NCBI GenBank assembly: GCA_903923795.1
Contig: CAIXYX010000070.1
Coordinates: 1 to 5,192, forward strand
Direction: 5' to 3'
Source of the DNA: an uncultured Microcaldota archaeon
GTDB taxonomy: Archaea > Micrarchaeota > Micrarchaeia > Anstonellales > Anstonellaceae
DNA: 5,192 bases
Positions 5,149 through 5,192 of this stretch are shown piece after piece. Made by a program: the position numbers and the translations under genes. Each line of letters begins with the position of its first letter. The stretch's first letter is position 1. The notes beneath the pieces are model-generated. The model searched no databases and was not told the origin of the DNA. It saw only the letters and a program-made list of their open reading frames with translations.

Positions 5149-5192
5149 ATGAAAGACCTCGAGAAAATCCGCAAGAAACTCACTGCTCATAA
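5149..5192 (+). CDS. Start of a plus-strand gene, possibly an HTH regulator (5' fragment only)
   Basis: An ATG at 5149 opens a frame to the window edge: 14 codons, MKDLEKIRKKLTAH. GGGAG at 5141-5145 lies three bases upstream, a slightly short Shine-Dalgarno spacing. The frame is open back to a stop at 5071-5073, with no upstream ATG. The basic, helical opening resembles the first helix of Xre-type HTH regulators, including archaeal HTH-CBS proteins, which often begin with a similar LEKIRKKL segment before the QKELA helix. That helix is not in the window, so the family is only a suggestion. Its divergent position and the nearby palindrome fit a regulator gene. Confidence 0.45.
   Translation, partial: MKDLEKIRKKLTAH

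Overview
The window most likely comes from an archaeon, possibly one of the small-genome DPANN groups. Three things support this. The N-terminus at the left edge matches archaeal-type pilus/secretion ATPases. A geranylgeranyl-reductase-family flavoprotein and a cis-prenyltransferase are both present. Two genes (uppS and the reductase) have TATA-like boxes centred about 26 nt before their start codons with no leader, as in leaderless archaeal transcripts. Placement below domain level is a guess from gene content, not a measurement.

Layout: every confident gene reads on the minus strand, so transcription runs from right to left. (1) 1-1660 is a tight operon: a promoter, then uppS (cis-prenyltransferase, 925-1629), a DUF192 protein (428-892), and the N-terminal 155 residues of a type II/IV secretion ATPase that runs off the left edge (1-465). 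The last two genes overlap by 38 nt. (2) 1714-3530 is a second operon: a promoter, then a geranylgeranyl-reductase-family FAD enzyme (2421-3500), then a PHP-domain metal-dependent phosphoesterase (1714-2424) joined by an ATGA stop/start overlap. (3) 3543-4883 encodes a 446-residue protein built from five diverged ~70-residue repeats rich in conserved tryptophans. I do not recognise this family, and it is the most unusual item here. (4) 4884-5148 is an AT-rich divergent intergenic region with a perfect 9-5-9 inverted repeat and a near-copy of its half-site next to the repeat gene's promoter. (5) From 5149 a plus-strand gene begins; only 14 codons are visible, and its first residues resemble small HTH regulators.

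How the genes may work together: the cis-prenyltransferase makes long polyprenyl diphosphate, and geranylgeranyl-reductase-family enzymes saturate isoprenoid chains of archaeal lipids or dolichol carriers. The two operons therefore both touch isoprenoid lipid metabolism. Placing a pilus/secretion ATPase behind uppS could link lipid-carrier supply to surface-structure assembly, but that is inference from position only. The PHP and DUF192 proteins have no assignable substrate. The repeat protein and the divergent partial gene with its palindrome may form a regulator/target pair, but the window ends before this can be tested. I see no CRISPR array, insertion sequence, tRNA or rRNA.
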